A stretch of 33,868 nt of DNA. Source: an uncultured Tenacibaculum sp. GTDB lineage: Bacteria; Bacteroidota; Bacteroidia; Flavobacteriales; Flavobacteriaceae. Under the pieces are notes generated by a model. That model did no database searches and was not told where the DNA came from. It worked only from the letters and a program-made list of their open reading frames with translations. Shown here in pieces: positions 8,158-18,308 of this stretch. Numbering within the stretch: the stretch's first letter is position 1; each line of letters starts with the position of its first letter. The stretch spans positions 1 through 33,868 of the forward strand of contig CAKZVD010000044.1 of assembly GCA_937922085.1 (NCBI GenBank). Reading direction: 5' to 3'. Position numbers and translations under genes: made by a program.

Positions 8158-9270
8158 ATGAGAAAAATTATTCTGTCAATTCTTGGCGTTTTATTAGTTT
8201 TTGGTGCTATACTAGTTGGAAACTATATCGTAGGAAAAAAGAAAAAAAGAAAACCAAAATTCTCGAGAATTATTAAAACCGTTTTTGTTGAGAAGGTTCA
8301 AAATAAAGAAATTCCAATTACATTAACTGCTAATGGTAATTTAGTTGCTAAAAACAAAGTAGCATTATTTTCTGAAGTTCAAGGAGTTTTAAAAAAACAA
8401 AACAAATCTTTTAAAGCAGGTACTCGTTATAAAAAAGGGCAAGTACTATTAAATATTAATAGTGCTGAATTTTATGCCAATTTACAAGCTCAAAGAAGTA
8501 ATTTATTTAATCTTTTGGCTTCAATAATGCCAGATATTCGATTAGATTATCCGACTGAGTTTGAAAAATGGCAAAGCTATTTACAACAATTTGATATTAA
8601 TAAAACAACTATAGTATTACCAAAAACAACTACAGATAAAGAAACTTACTTTATTTCTGGTCGTGGTATTACTTCTTCTTATTATAACATAAAAAATTTA
8701 GAAGTAAAGCTTAGTAAATACAACATTAGAGCTCCTTTCACGGGTATCTTAACAGAGGCATTAGTTTCTCCTGGAGCTTTAGTTAGAAATGGTCAAAAAC
8801 TAGGAGAGTTTATAGACGAGTCTGTTTATGAATTAGAAGTTACTGTAAACAATAATTATGCAAATTTATTAGTAGTTGGTAATTCTGTAAACCTATCTAA
8901 TTTAGAAAAAACTAAAAATTATACTGGTAAAGTTGTTCGTGTAAATGGGAAGGTAGATTTAGCTTCGCAAACTATTAAAGTATATATAGAAGTTGCTCAT
9001 AAAGATTTAAAAGAAGGTATGTATTTAGAAGCTAACTTAAACGCTAAAGTAGAAAAAGATGCCATTGAAATTTCGAGAAAATTACTAGTTGACAATTCTA
9101 AAATTTATACAGTTAAAAATGATAGTATTTTAAGTTTAATTACTATAAAACCTGTTCATTTTAACAGTGAAACACTTGTTTTAAAAGGTGTAGAAAACAA
9201 TACTACAATTTTAACTCAGGTGTTACCTGGTGCTTATGAAGGTATGATTGTTAAAACCAATAAAAAGTAA
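8158..9270 (+). CDS. RND efflux periplasmic adaptor (membrane fusion protein)
   Basis: This is a 370-residue HlyD/AcrA-type adaptor. Residues 5-25 form one N-terminal membrane anchor followed by a basic stretch (KKKKRKPK). Two half-lipoyl (barrel-sandwich) segments appear at about 72-102 (SEVQGVLKK to VLLNINS) and 189-219 (NIRAPFTGILTEALVSPG). A beta-barrel domain follows at about 225-300. The segment between the lipoyl halves is only about 85 residues, so any alpha-hairpin is short. The protein would connect the inner-membrane RND pump to the TolC-like channel across the periplasm. It starts 12 bases after marR and ends 6 bases before the pump gene. Confidence 0.92.
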   Translation: MRKIILSILGVLLVFGAILVGNYIVGKKKKRKPKFSRIIKTVFVEKVQNKEIPITLTANGNLVAKNKVALFSEVQGVLKKQNKSFKAGTRYKKGQVLLNINSAEFYANLQAQRSNLFNLLASIMPDIRLDYPTEFEKWQSYLQQFDINKTTIVLPKTTTDKETYFISGRGITSSYYNIKNLEVKLSKYNIRAPFTGILTEALVSPGALVRNGQKLGEFIDESVYELEVTVNNNYANLLVVGNSVNLSNLEKTKNYTGKVVRVNGKVDLASQTIKVYIEVAHKDLKEGMYLEANLNAKVEKDAIEISRKLLVDNSKIYTVKNDSILSLITIKPVHFNSETLVLKGVENNTTILTQVLPGAYEGMIVKTNKK

Positions 9271-9276
9271 GCAATA

Positions 9277-12200
9277 ATGAAAAAAATAATTACTTATTTT
9301 ATTAAATATCCTGTTGCCGTAAATGTTACCATTATTGCTTTTTTAGTATTTGGTTTAATGGGAGCTTTAAGCATGAAATCTTCCTTCTTTCCGTTGGTAG
9401 ATTCTCAATTAATTAATATCAATTTAATATATCCAGGAGCTTCACCTCAAGAAATAGAGGAAGGAGTTGTTTTAAAAGTAGAAGACAATTTAAAAGGGAT
9501 TGTTGGAGTAGAAAGAGTTACCTCTGTTTCAAGAGAAAATAGCGCAACTATTAGAGTTGAAGTTGAAAAGGGGAAAAACATAGATATTGTATTATCTGAT
9601 GTTAAAAATGCAGTAGATAGGGTACCTTCTTTTCCTAGTGGAATGGAGCCTCCTGTTATTGCTAAAGTAGAAAGTGTACGTCCTACCATAAGTTTTACAG
9701 TAAGTGGTAAAAATGTTTCTTTAAAATCTTTAAAACAATATGCAAGAGATGTAGAAAATGATATTAGAGGGCTAGAAGGAATTTCTCAAGTTGCTATTTC
9801 AGGTTTTCCAGATGAAGAAATCGAAATTGCAGTGAGAGAGCAAGATTTACTTGCTTATAATTTATCTTTTAATGAAGTTGCTAATGCTGTTAGAAGTTCT
9901 AATTTATTAATTACAGGTGGTAATATAAAAACGGTAAGTGAAGATTATTTAATTAGAGCTCGTAATCGTTTTTATTATGGTATTGAATTGCAAAACATAA
10001 TTGTTAGAGCCAATCCTTCTGGTACTATAATTCGATTAAAAGATATTGCAGATGTTTCTGATAAATGGTCTGAAAACCCAGATCGTTTATATTATAATGG
10101 AAACTTAGCCATTAACGTTACTGTTAGCAACACCAATAATGAAGACCTTATTAGTTCTGCTGATAAAATAAAAGAATACATTCATCAGTACAATCAAGAG
10201 CATCAAAATGTACAATTAAATGTTTCTAGTGATGGTTCTATTACTTTAAATGGAAGAACAAAATTATTAATAGAAAACGGTGTTGTAGGTATTTTATTAG
10301 TCCTCTTTTTTCTTGCTTTATTTTTAAATGTACGATTAGCAATATGGGTTGCATTTGGTTTACCTGTCGCATTTTTTGGAATGTTTATTTTTGCAGCGCA
10401 ATTTGATGTTACTATTAATGTATTATCATTATTCGGAATGATTATCGTGATCGGTATTTTAGTAGATGACGGAATTGTTATAGGTGAGAATATTTATCAT
10501 CATTATTACGATTTAGGAAAATCTAAAGTTCAAGCAGCTATAGATGGTACTATGGAGGTTATTCCACCAATAGTTTCTGCAATTCTAACAACTATTATTG
10601 CTTTTTCTACCTTCTTCTTTTTAGATGGACGAATTGGTAGTTTTTTTGGAGAAGTTTCTACCATTGTTTTATTAACACTAACGGTTTCTTTAGTAGAAGC
10701 ACTTATTATTTTACCCGCTCATATAGCACATTCTAAAGCTTTAGATAGAAAAAGAGAGGAAAATGGTGAATTAAAAAAGACAAATAAATTTGATACTTTT
10801 TTTAATGTAGTAAATGAAAAAGCAGATCAATTTTTATCAAAAATAAGAGATGATTTCTATCTTCCTATTTTAAAGTTCTCCTTAAAAAATAAAATTCTTG
10901 CCTTTGCCATACCTATTGGTATTTTTATTTTAAGTATTGCTTCTATACGAGGTGGAATTGTTAGAACTGCTTTCTTTCCTAGAATTGCAAGTGATCGTAT
11001 TCAGGTTACCTTAAACATGCCACAAGGAACGAACGAAAAAGTAACCGATTCTATCATCTCTTTTATTGAAGAAAAAGTATGGATTGCAAATAAAGAGTAT
11101 ACCAAAAAACAAACAGGCGATGAAGATGTAGTACAAAATGTAATAAAAAGAGTGGGGCCTGGTAGTGCAAATGCTACACTTACGATTAATTTATTACCTG
11201 GAGAATCTCGTGATTTTTCTTCACCAGAAATCACCAATAACATACGAGATAAAGTAGGAAAAGTATATGGTGTAGAAAACTTAGTTTTTGGTTCTGGAGG
11301 AAATTTTGGAGGTAGCCCTGTAGCCGTTTCTTTATTAGGTAATAATATTAAAGAACTAAAAGCAGCTAAAAAGGAATTAAAATTAGAATTAGAAAATAAT
11401 CCACAGTTAAAAGATGTTTCTGATAATGATCCTGCAGGAATAAAAGAAATTCGAATACAATTAAAAGATAACGCATACACATTAGGACTAAATCTTCAAT
11501 CTGTGATGTCTCAAATTAGATCTGGTTTCTTTGGTTTTCAAGCACAACGTTTTCAAAGAGGACAAGATGAAATTAAAGTTTGGGTACGTTATAATAAAAA
11601 AGATCGATCGTCTATTAAAAACTTAGATGATATGCGCATTCTAACTCCTATAGGAACTCGAATTCCTTTTTCTGAAATTGCAACGTATTATATTGAACGT
11701 GGAGACATTGCGATTAACCATTTAGAAGGAAAACGAGAAATTCAAATTACTGCCGACTTAAAAGCGTTTAAAGGAAGTGCTGTAGATATTTTAGAGGATA
11801 TAAAAACGCGTATTATGCCAGAAATTACTTCTAAATACCCTACTGTTACTCCTATTTATGAAGGTCAGAATAGAGAACGAAATAAAACAACTAATTCTGT
11901 AGGTACTGTTGGATGGGTAATTTTAGCGCTTATTTATATTGTTATTGCTTTTACATTTCGCTCTTACAGTCAACCAATTCTATTAATCATTATGATTCCT
12001 TTTAGTTTTATTGGAGTCGTTTGGGGGCACTATTTTCATGATTTTGCCATTGGTATTTTATCTTTCTTAGGAATTATAGCTTTAATTGGTATTATGGTAA
12101 ATGACGGATTAGTACTTATTGGTAAATTCAATAGTTATTTAAAAGAAGGAATGACCTATGACAATGCTTTAATAGAAGCTGGAAGATCTCGTTTTAGAGC

Positions 12201-12477
12201 TATTTTTCTAACCTCATTAACAACCGTTGCTGGTTTAGCTCCTTTACTTTTAGAAAAAAGTAGACAAGCACAATTTTTAATTCCTATGGCAATATCTATT
12301 GCTTATGGTATTGCAATTGCCACCGTTTTAACACTTATTATGTTACCAATGTTATTGTCTGTTTCTAACTCTATTAAAGTTAGTATAAAATGGTTAAAAA
12401 CAGGTGCTAAAATTTCAAAAGAAGAAGTAGAAAGAGCAATTATAGAATCTAAATTTGATCAGGAAGATGAACATTAA
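9277..12477 (+). CDS. RND-family efflux pump (AcrB/MdtB superfamily)
   Basis: This is a 1066-residue proton-driven inner-membrane transporter of full family length, with twelve predicted membrane helices in two halves and two large periplasmic loops. Family blocks include YPGASPQEIEEGV (52-64), the helix-4 proton-relay pair Asp397-Asp398 in GILVDDGIVIGENIYHH, and the second-half counterpart GIMVNDGLVLIG. A two-Asp helix 4 points to a hydrophobic/amphiphilic efflux type rather than a heavy-metal pump, but substrates cannot be read from the sequence. It is the third gene of the marR operon. The last 11 bases overlap the start of the channel gene, indicating tight co-translation. Confidence 0.95.
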   Translation: MKKIITYFIKYPVAVNVTIIAFLVFGLMGALSMKSSFFPLVDSQLININLIYPGASPQEIEEGVVLKVEDNLKGIVGVERVTSVSRENSATIRVEVEKGKNIDIVLSDVKNAVDRVPSFPSGMEPPVIAKVESVRPTISFTVSGKNVSLKSLKQYARDVENDIRGLEGISQVAISGFPDEEIEIAVREQDLLAYNLSFNEVANAVRSSNLLITGGNIKTVSEDYLIRARNRFYYGIELQNIIVRANPSGTIIRLKDIADVSDKWSENPDRLYYNGNLAINVTVSNTNNEDLISSADKIKEYIHQYNQEHQNVQLNVSSDGSITLNGRTKLLIENGVVGILLVLFFLALFLNVRLAIWVAFGLPVAFFGMFIFAAQFDVTINVLSLFGMIIVIGILVDDGIVIGENIYHHYYDLGKSKVQAAIDGTMEVIPPIVSAILTTIIAFSTFFFLDGRIGSFFGEVSTIVLLTLTVSLVEALIILPAHIAHSKALDRKREENGELKKTNKFDTFFNVVNEKADQFLSKIRDDFYLPILKFSLKNKILAFAIPIGIFILSIASIRGGIVRTAFFPRIASDRIQVTLNMPQGTNEKVTDSIISFIEEKVWIANKEYTKKQTGDEDVVQNVIKRVGPGSANATLTINLLPGESRDFSSPEITNNIRDKVGKVYGVENLVFGSGGNFGGSPVAVSLLGNNIKELKAAKKELKLELENNPQLKDVSDNDPAGIKEIRIQLKDNAYTLGLNLQSVMSQIRSGFFGFQAQRFQRGQDEIKVWVRYNKKDRSSIKNLDDMRILTPIGTRIPFSEIATYYIERGDIAINHLEGKREIQITADLKAFKGSAVDILEDIKTRIMPEITSKYPTVTPIYEGQNRERNKTTNSVGTVGWVILALIYIVIAFTFRSYSQPILLIIMIPFSFIGVVWGHYFHDFAIGILSFLGIIALIGIMVNDGLVLIGKFNSYLKEGMTYDNALIEAGRSRFRAIFLTSLTTVAGLAPLLLEKSRQAQFLIPMAISIAYGIAIATVLTLIMLPMLLSVSNSIKVSIKWLKTGAKISKEEVERAIIESKFDQEDEH

Positions 12478-13798
12478 AAAAAACAGCCTTGTTGTAATCG
12501 TTTTACTATTTTCTTATTCGTTAATAGCGCAAGAGGTTTTAACAAAAAAAGAGGCTATCGAAATTGCTTTAAAAAACAATTACGGTATTAAAATAGCAAA
12601 TAACAATTTAAAAGTTTCTAATAATAACACCAGTATATATAACACCGGTTTTTTACCTACGCTTTCTACTTCTGCAGGAGCAAATTATAGAAACGAAAAC
12701 CAAGAAATTACGAGGCAAGTAAATGGACAAAAACTTGACCCTGAAAAAATAAAAGGAGCAGTGACTAAATCTTACAATGCTTCTGTAAATTTAAATTACA
12801 CCATTTTTGATGGTTTGGGTAGAAAGTACAATTATCAAAGGCTAAAGGAAACCTATAATTTAACAAAATTAGAAGCTAGAGAAACCATAGAAAATACGTA
12901 TTTACAAATTTTTACATTGTATTTTCAAGTAGCTAGGTTAACTGAAAACAGTCAAAATTTAGCAGAAGTATTGAAAATTTCTAAAGAGCGTGTAAAACGT
13001 GCAGAATATCAATATGAATATGGTCAGTCTTCTAAATTAGCTTTTCTTAATGCAAAAGTAGATATGAATAATGATAGTATTATTTATATAAACAATAAAC
13101 AACAGTTGCTAAATGCGAAACGTGATTTAAATATTGTTTTAGGTACCGATAAAGATGTAAGCTACGAAGTAGAAACCACTATTTCTTTTCAAGAACTAAA
13201 GAACTTTGAAGATATATATAATAAAACCAAAGAAAATAATGTTTCTTTAAAACAACGTAAAAAGAATTTAGCAATCAATGATTTAAATATAAAATTTGCT
13301 AAATCTAATTACTTACCTACACTAGACTTAACAAGTTCTTACAATTGGAATCAAAGTGAAAACCCATCTACTTCTTTTTTAGCAGGAATTAACACTAATG
13401 GTTTAAATGCAGGACTCCGTTTATCTTGGAATGTATTTGATGGGGGAATTACTAAAACAAGAGTAACTAATGCAAAAATAACGCAAGAGAATCAACAAAT
13501 TCTTTTAGAACAACAAGAAGAAACATTAAAGAATACACTAAAAAATAGTTGGGGAAATTATCAAAATCAATTATTCGTTTTAAAGGTTCAAGAAGAAAAT
13601 GTACTTACGAGTCAAAATAATTTTGACAGAACCCTTGAACGTTTTAAACTAGGACAAGTTACTTCTATCGAATTTAGACAAGCTCAATTGAATCTTTTAA
13701 ACACAAAAGCTTCTTTAAATAACGCTAAGTACAATGCTAAGTTATCGGAGATACAATTACTACAATTAAGTGGAGAAATTTTGAATATGAATTTTTAA
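12467..13798 (+). CDS. TolC-like outer membrane efflux channel
   Basis: This is a 443-residue protein counted from the ATG at 12467; a TTG four codons earlier is open but unlikely. Residues 1-20 form a signal peptide ending in LIAQ. The mature protein contains two outer-membrane efflux (OEP) repeats. They are marked by the long helical stretches LTKKEAIEIALKNNYGIKIA and ERVKRAEYQYEYGQ in the first half. The second half has NTLKNSWGNYQNQL and RFKLGQVTSIEFRQAQLNLL, the usual OEP C-terminal motif. It forms the trimeric exit duct of the pump encoded upstream. The ATG lies inside the end of the RND gene in another frame. A strong hairpin terminator follows the stop after eight bases. Confidence 0.93.
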   Translation: MNIKKNSLVVIVLLFSYSLIAQEVLTKKEAIEIALKNNYGIKIANNNLKVSNNNTSIYNTGFLPTLSTSAGANYRNENQEITRQVNGQKLDPEKIKGAVTKSYNASVNLNYTIFDGLGRKYNYQRLKETYNLTKLEARETIENTYLQIFTLYFQVARLTENSQNLAEVLKISKERVKRAEYQYEYGQSSKLAFLNAKVDMNNDSIIYINNKQQLLNAKRDLNIVLGTDKDVSYEVETTISFQELKNFEDIYNKTKENNVSLKQRKKNLAINDLNIKFAKSNYLPTLDLTSSYNWNQSENPSTSFLAGINTNGLNAGLRLSWNVFDGGITKTRVTNAKITQENQQILLEQQEETLKNTLKNSWGNYQNQLFVLKVQEENVLTSQNNFDRTLERFKLGQVTSIEFRQAQLNLLNTKASLNNAKYNAKLSEIQLLQLSGEILNMNF

Positions 13799-13806
13799 AA
13801 TCATAA

Positions 13807-13840
13807 AAAAAGGGTGAAATTTTAAAACTTCACCCTTTTT
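13807..13840. terminator. Bidirectional terminator between tolC-like gene and lipocalin-like gene
   Basis: A perfect 12-base stem (13807-13818 with 13829-13840, core GGGTGAA/TTCACCC) has a 10-base loop. It is flanked by T-runs on both strands, so it can end the plus-strand efflux operon and the minus-strand lipoprotein transcript, which converge here. Confidence 0.9.
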
Positions 13841-13857
13841 AATTCTTATATTTTTAC

Positions 13858-14262
13858 TTACTGTTTTCTCCAAGTAGTATTTCCAATAGTAAATTTTGTA
13901 TTATCCTCTTCAAAGTTTATAGTAAATATTTCACTACTAGTTTCTCCTTCTTCTAGTATCTCATATTTATTATTTCCTTCATTAGTCCAAGTAGATTTTG
14001 CTACCGGATCGGAAGCACAATTACCATCTTGATCTGGCCCTCCAAATAACTGAACACTTGATGTATTGTCACTTTTAAATATTAAAGTTGATTGTGTTGT
14101 ACATTCATTAGTTCCATCAATAATAGTTCCATCTATATCTTCTTCCACAAATTTCTCTATTTTCCATACTCCTATTATTGGATCTAAATTTGTTTCACTT
14201 TCATCATCTGAACAAGAAAAAAAAGCAACTAACATTACTGATAAAATTAAAAATTTCTTCAT
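13858..14262 (-). CDS. Small lipocalin-like lipoprotein
   Basis: This is a 134-residue protein. Residues 1-17 form a lipoprotein signal with FFSC (Cys17), followed by an acidic SDDES stretch that in Bacteroidetes often favours surface export of lipoproteins. DPIIGVWKIEKF (about 27-38) and a C-terminal strand ending in TTWRKQ fit the lipocalin-like family common in this phylum (Lipocalin_4 type). Two cysteines (Cys54 and about Cys82) could pair. It is the last gene after the sensor kinase and LytTR regulator on the same strand, 54 bases downstream, so it may belong to that transcript. Ligand unknown. Confidence 0.75.
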   Translation of the reverse strand: MKKFLILSVMLVAFFSCSDDESETNLDPIIGVWKIEKFVEEDIDGTIIDGTNECTTQSTLIFKSDNTSSVQLFGGPDQDGNCASDPVAKSTWTNEGNNKYEILEEGETSSEIFTINFEEDNTKFTIGNTTWRKQ

Positions 14263-14316
14263 TTTGTTTTTTGTTAAAATTAGTTACGAATATATATTAA
14301 TTATAATTGAACTATT

Positions 14317-15060
14317 CTAAGCAAAAAATAATGCTTCAAAATTATCTTTATAACTTTTACTTATTGGTATTTTAAATTTTGTATCCAATATTACTTCTCT
14401 TTCTTTTTTAGAATAGGTTCTAATTTTATTTAAATTCACAATCCAAGATCTATGTAATCTTACAAAATTGCTTTTATTACATAAAACATCTTCATAATAA
14501 CTTAATTTTTTTGCAACCATATATTTTCTATTTGTATTCGTGTGTAACCTTGAATACATTCTATCTGCTTCTATACATAAAACATCGCTTACATCTACTA
14601 TCGCATAATCTGTTTTATAAGGGATCGCTATTTTTTTAAGTTCTTTTTTATTCTCTTGTAAAGCCCTTAATTTTAATTTTGTTTCCTCTAAATTTTCAAT
14701 AGATTTTGTTGCTTTTAAAACTGCTCCTTTTAATCTTTCAATATCTATAGGTTTCAAAAGATAATCTAAAGCACTTATTTCAAATGCTTTTATAGCATAC
14801 ATATCATATGCTGTAATAAAAATGATTTGAAAATTAATTTCAGAAAATTCTTCTAACAACATAAATCCATTTTTTCTAGGCATTTCTACATCTAAAAAAA
14901 CAACATCTGGTTGGTGTTTTTTAATTGATAAAACAGCTTCATCTACATTTGAGGCTTCATCTACAACCTGAACATTTTTACAAAACTCATTTAACAAACA
15001 ATGTAAGTTTTCTCTTGCTTTTAATTCATCGTCTACAATTAAGGCTTTCATCTTTTTCAT
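14317..15060 (-). CDS. LytTR-family response regulator
   Basis: This is a 247-residue LytR/AgrA-type regulator. The receiver domain (about 4-120) has the acidic pocket Asp10-Asp11 (IVDDE), phospho-acceptor Asp57 (VFLDVEMP), Thr83 and Lys103 (LLKP). The LytTR DNA-binding domain (about 145-246) shows CIEADRMYSRLHT, FVRLHRSWIVNLNKI and the late IPISKSYKDNF block. A second ATG three codons in is equally possible as the start. It begins 21 bases after the sensor kinase gene, so the two form a two-component pair. LytTR proteins bind paired direct repeats about two helical turns apart. Such repeats lie at 20584-20616, upstream of the nearby LRR gene. Confidence 0.95.
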   Translation of the reverse strand: MKKMKALIVDDELKARENLHCLLNEFCKNVQVVDEASNVDEAVLSIKKHQPDVVFLDVEMPRKNGFMLLEEFSEINFQIIFITAYDMYAIKAFEISALDYLLKPIDIERLKGAVLKATKSIENLEETKLKLRALQENKKELKKIAIPYKTDYAIVDVSDVLCIEADRMYSRLHTNTNRKYMVAKKLSYYEDVLCNKSNFVRLHRSWIVNLNKIRTYSKKEREVILDTKFKIPISKSYKDNFEALFFA

Positions 15061-15081
15061 TTTATATAGGTTTAGGTTAAT

Positions 15082-17973
15082 TTAGGCTAATTTGTATGGT
15101 ATTTTTATAACTACTTTTGTTCCTTCTGAAACATTTTTATAAAATATACCTATATCGGTTTTATAATAGTTTTTCAAAAAAAACATTCTATCATTAATTG
15201 CTTTTGTTGAAAAAGATTCTTTGTTATTTCCGTTTTCTTTTTTAATTTTTTTAGAAACTTCCATTCCTACACCATTATCTTCAATAACACATTTTAAAAC
15301 CGTCTCTTTATAAAAAGAAATCACCAGCTTTTTATCCCCTCTCTCTTTATGTAATAAGCCATGTTTAATCGCATTTTCTATATAAGGTTGGATAATCATA
15401 GCTGGTATTTTAATATTCTCTATTTTATCTTTTATAATAATATCATACTTAAAATCACGGCCAAAGCGTAACTTTTCTAACTCTAAATATTTAGTTAACA
15501 TTTGTTTTTCTTCTTCAAAATCAACAAAACTCTTTTTACTCATATTTAAATTTTCTCTCATTAATAAAGAGAATTTTGTTAAGTAATTATAAGCATCATA
15601 TTTATTTTCTTTTAGCACTAAGTTTTGAATTGAGTTTAATGCATTAAAAATAAAGTGCGGATTCATTTGTGATTGTAAACTTTCTAATTTAGAAGTTACT
15701 ATTTGTTTCTGCATACGTTCCTTTTCTAACAATCTTTTTTGGGTTATCCTTATTTTTTTAATTCTTTTCCTTACTATGAATAGTACAGATAACAGAACTA
15801 TTAAAAAACTACCTATTATAAACGCTGTTTTTTTATAAAAGGGTAATTGTATCTTTATTTCAACACTTTTCACTTCTGTTTCACTACCATCAATAGTATA
15901 AGTTGCTTTTAATTCAAATGTATAATTACCTGATGCCAAATTATTAAACGTTACTTGATTAATACCTTCCGAAATAGTGCTCCATGCATCAGAGGCACCT
16001 AATAAACGATATTTGTATATCACATCTTCTTCAGATAAAAATCCGTTAGTATGAAATGAAAATTGTATTTTTTTAGAATCAGAGGCTAAATTGTATTTTT
16101 TTTGCTTTGGAAATTTCACATCATTTATAAAAACATCTGTAAAATAAAAATCGAAAATTTTACTTTTATCAAAGACTTTTTCCCTGTTTACTTCAAAAAG
16201 ACCTTCATTAGAACTATAAAAAAGAGCGTTTTCAAAAAGTACAATATCTGATATGTGAAAAGACGTTATTCCATCTTTTTTAGTCAATGTTTTAAATTCT
16301 CCTGTTTTAGTATTTAAAACTTGTAGGCTTTTATTTGTTGTAACCCATAATATGTTACCATCTCCTTTTACAATACCTGTTTGATTAGACAATAAACCAT
16401 CTTTCTTTGTGTAATTTACAATAGCTTTTCCATTTTTTATTTTGATTAAACCGTCTTTAAAAGTAGATACCCAAATGGTACCATCTTTAGTTTCATCTAT
16501 ATCTATTGCAAAAATTGGCTTTTTATTAAATAAAATTTTTGTTGCTCTTAAGTTAACATCATACATTTCTAACCCATCAACATAGCCTACATAAATATTG
16601 TTAGATATTTTACTACAATAGGTTGTATAGGCACGTTTACTTTTTAATCTTTTTGCTTTTTTTGTTTTCGTATCTAATATCTCTGCAGAGCCATACAGTG
16701 CAAATAAAATATTTTCATTATTTGTAACAGATAAATCTTTTACATTAAAAAGCTTTATTTTACTAGATTTATTATACAGTTTATTTAATTTTTTACTATA
16801 CCTATAAGAACTGTTTTTTAAACTTATATATGCATCTTTTTCTGTAGTACAAATAGCGTTTACCTTTTGATTGTCTTTTGATTTTATATATTTAATTTTT
16901 CTGTTTTTTTTATCTAGTATTGCTAAATGTCCTTTAGTTGAACCAAATAAAACTGAAGAGTCTTTAAATTTATGCATCGCACTAATATTATTTGCATCCT
17001 CTTTTAAATCGTATTTTTCTATATAAATATTCGGTATTATATATATTCCTTCTCGTTTCGTAGTAAACCAATAATTATTATTTCTATCTTTTATTACTGA
17101 AGTAACTGACTTACCTTTAAAAAAGTTTCTTTTATAAATAAGCTTTCCATTGTCATATTTATATAAAAGAACTCCATCTTGTTCTGTACAGAACCATAAA
17201 AAATCGTTTTCTGTATAAAAATCTATTGTATAATTATTTATTAATTTTTCAGGAAGTGGTATTTCTATAATCCTATCTTTATTTCTTTTTACAAAGCGAG
17301 CCTTTTTTTCTGTTTTATTGAAATCGTATGAATAATAAAATTGTTTATTGCCTTTAAATGTGTTTCTCCATTGACGCCCCTTAAGGTAATCTTCGCTTTT
17401 AAAAGTTATTTTCTTTTTTAACTTTTCTCCATCAACTGAGAATAGTAATTTTTTAATTTTTAAGAAAAACAATGTATCATTATTTATAAAAGAAGCTCTA
17501 ATTGAATCTGCTACATTTTTAACATGCTTTTTATTATCCTCGATTGATATTTTAATTATTGAGCCATAATCTTTAATTATTAAATGTTTTTTATAAATTA
17601 AAAAAGTAGCTAGATTACCTCGTTTATTAATCTCTTTTAAATCTTTAAAAAGATGTAATGAGTCATTTTCTACATAAAAATATTGACCAGAAATATTATT
17701 ACACCAAACCCTTCCTTTTGCGTCTAATTTTAATCCAAAAACAGACAATGCTCTTTTATCTGGATGTGTGTAGTTTTTAAACTCTCTTCCATCATAACGA
17801 AAAAGACCTTTATCAGCAGCTAGCCAAATAAACCCTTCTTTATCTTCTAAAACACTATAGAACTCTATATCTGGTAAACCGTCCTTTTCTGTTAAATGTG
17901 TAAAAACAGGATGCTGCGCTTTAACACTATAACAAAAAAATAATAGAATAATAAATAGCTTACTTTTTTTCAT
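15082..17973 (-). CDS. Propeller/Y_Y_Y sensor histidine kinase of the LytS type
   Basis: This is a 963-residue protein. Residues 1-20 form a signal peptide (SVKAQ). Residues about 25-610 form a two-component-regulator beta-propeller with repeated W/F-x-x-T and D-K-E-G-x-I-W-x-A motifs (for example DKEGFIWLAADKGLFRYDG). A Y_Y_Y domain spans about 627-712, then one membrane helix at 718-734. The cytoplasmic kinase is of the His_kinase (PF06580) type. It has MNPHFIFNALNSIQ with phospho-acceptor His773, the N-box QPYIENAIKHG with Asn867, and the G-box DNGVGM with Asp899. It senses an unknown periplasmic signal, in related systems often a carbohydrate, and passes phosphate to the LytTR regulator 21 bases downstream. 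Confidence 0.95.
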   Translation of the reverse strand: MKKSKLFIILLFFCYSVKAQHPVFTHLTEKDGLPDIEFYSVLEDKEGFIWLAADKGLFRYDGREFKNYTHPDKRALSVFGLKLDAKGRVWCNNISGQYFYVENDSLHLFKDLKEINKRGNLATFLIYKKHLIIKDYGSIIKISIEDNKKHVKNVADSIRASFINNDTLFFLKIKKLLFSVDGEKLKKKITFKSEDYLKGRQWRNTFKGNKQFYYSYDFNKTEKKARFVKRNKDRIIEIPLPEKLINNYTIDFYTENDFLWFCTEQDGVLLYKYDNGKLIYKRNFFKGKSVTSVIKDRNNNYWFTTKREGIYIIPNIYIEKYDLKEDANNISAMHKFKDSSVLFGSTKGHLAILDKKNRKIKYIKSKDNQKVNAICTTEKDAYISLKNSSYRYSKKLNKLYNKSSKIKLFNVKDLSVTNNENILFALYGSAEILDTKTKKAKRLKSKRAYTTYCSKISNNIYVGYVDGLEMYDVNLRATKILFNKKPIFAIDIDETKDGTIWVSTFKDGLIKIKNGKAIVNYTKKDGLLSNQTGIVKGDGNILWVTTNKSLQVLNTKTGEFKTLTKKDGITSFHISDIVLFENALFYSSNEGLFEVNREKVFDKSKIFDFYFTDVFINDVKFPKQKKYNLASDSKKIQFSFHTNGFLSEEDVIYKYRLLGASDAWSTISEGINQVTFNNLASGNYTFELKATYTIDGSETEVKSVEIKIQLPFYKKTAFIIGSFLIVLLSVLFIVRKRIKKIRITQKRLLEKERMQKQIVTSKLESLQSQMNPHFIFNALNSIQNLVLKENKYDAYNYLTKFSLLMRENLNMSKKSFVDFEEEKQMLTKYLELEKLRFGRDFKYDIIIKDKIENIKIPAMIIQPYIENAIKHGLLHKERGDKKLVISFYKETVLKCVIEDNGVGMEVSKKIKKENGNNKESFSTKAINDRMFFLKNYYKTDIGIFYKNVSEGTKVVIKIPYKLA

Positions 17974-18308
17974 TGATACACTTTCTTTTTTGAGTAGATA
18001 TATTCATTACAATTTTGCTTTTTTGAAACATCTACACAAGGGTGTTTCTCCTTATTTTGCTCAGTATTTTAATTACTTTTTGTTAAAACAATCTTAATTA
18101 AACTCACCTACTTTCACTAATGACAACTTTAGGTATAAAAGGTTACCCCTTCTATCTTTAAAATTTCTATAAACCTTAACCATACATCAATAAAATCTTC
18201 TCAATTTATTTCCCAAGACTGTTACTATATCAATGTTTGACTTACTAATTTTTAGAGCTAAAAAAAGCCTCTTTTCAGAGGCTTATATTTTAATTATGTA
18301 TTCTTAAT
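17974..18308. other. 335-base gap between LRR gene and sensor kinase gene
   Basis: The gap holds the LRR gene terminator (18265-18284) and then the presumed kinase promoter, but no exact -7 box was found on the minus strand. An inverted repeat GAAACA (18025-18030) / TGTTTC (18043-18048) lies about 50-75 bases before the kinase start and could be a regulator site. No gene is visible. Confidence 0.4.
18265..18284 (-). terminator. Terminator of the LRR surface-protein gene
   Basis: The stem AAGCCTCT (18265-18272) pairs with AGAGGCTT (18277-18284) across a 4-base loop. On the minus strand it is followed by a run of seven T, just downstream of the stop at 18309. It separates the LRR gene from the kinase/regulator transcript. 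Confidence 0.9.

Noticed and set aside
11001..11480. A 159-codon minus-strand frame inside the RND pump gene
   Set aside because: It is a shadow of a strongly supported gene and shows no domain or promoter.
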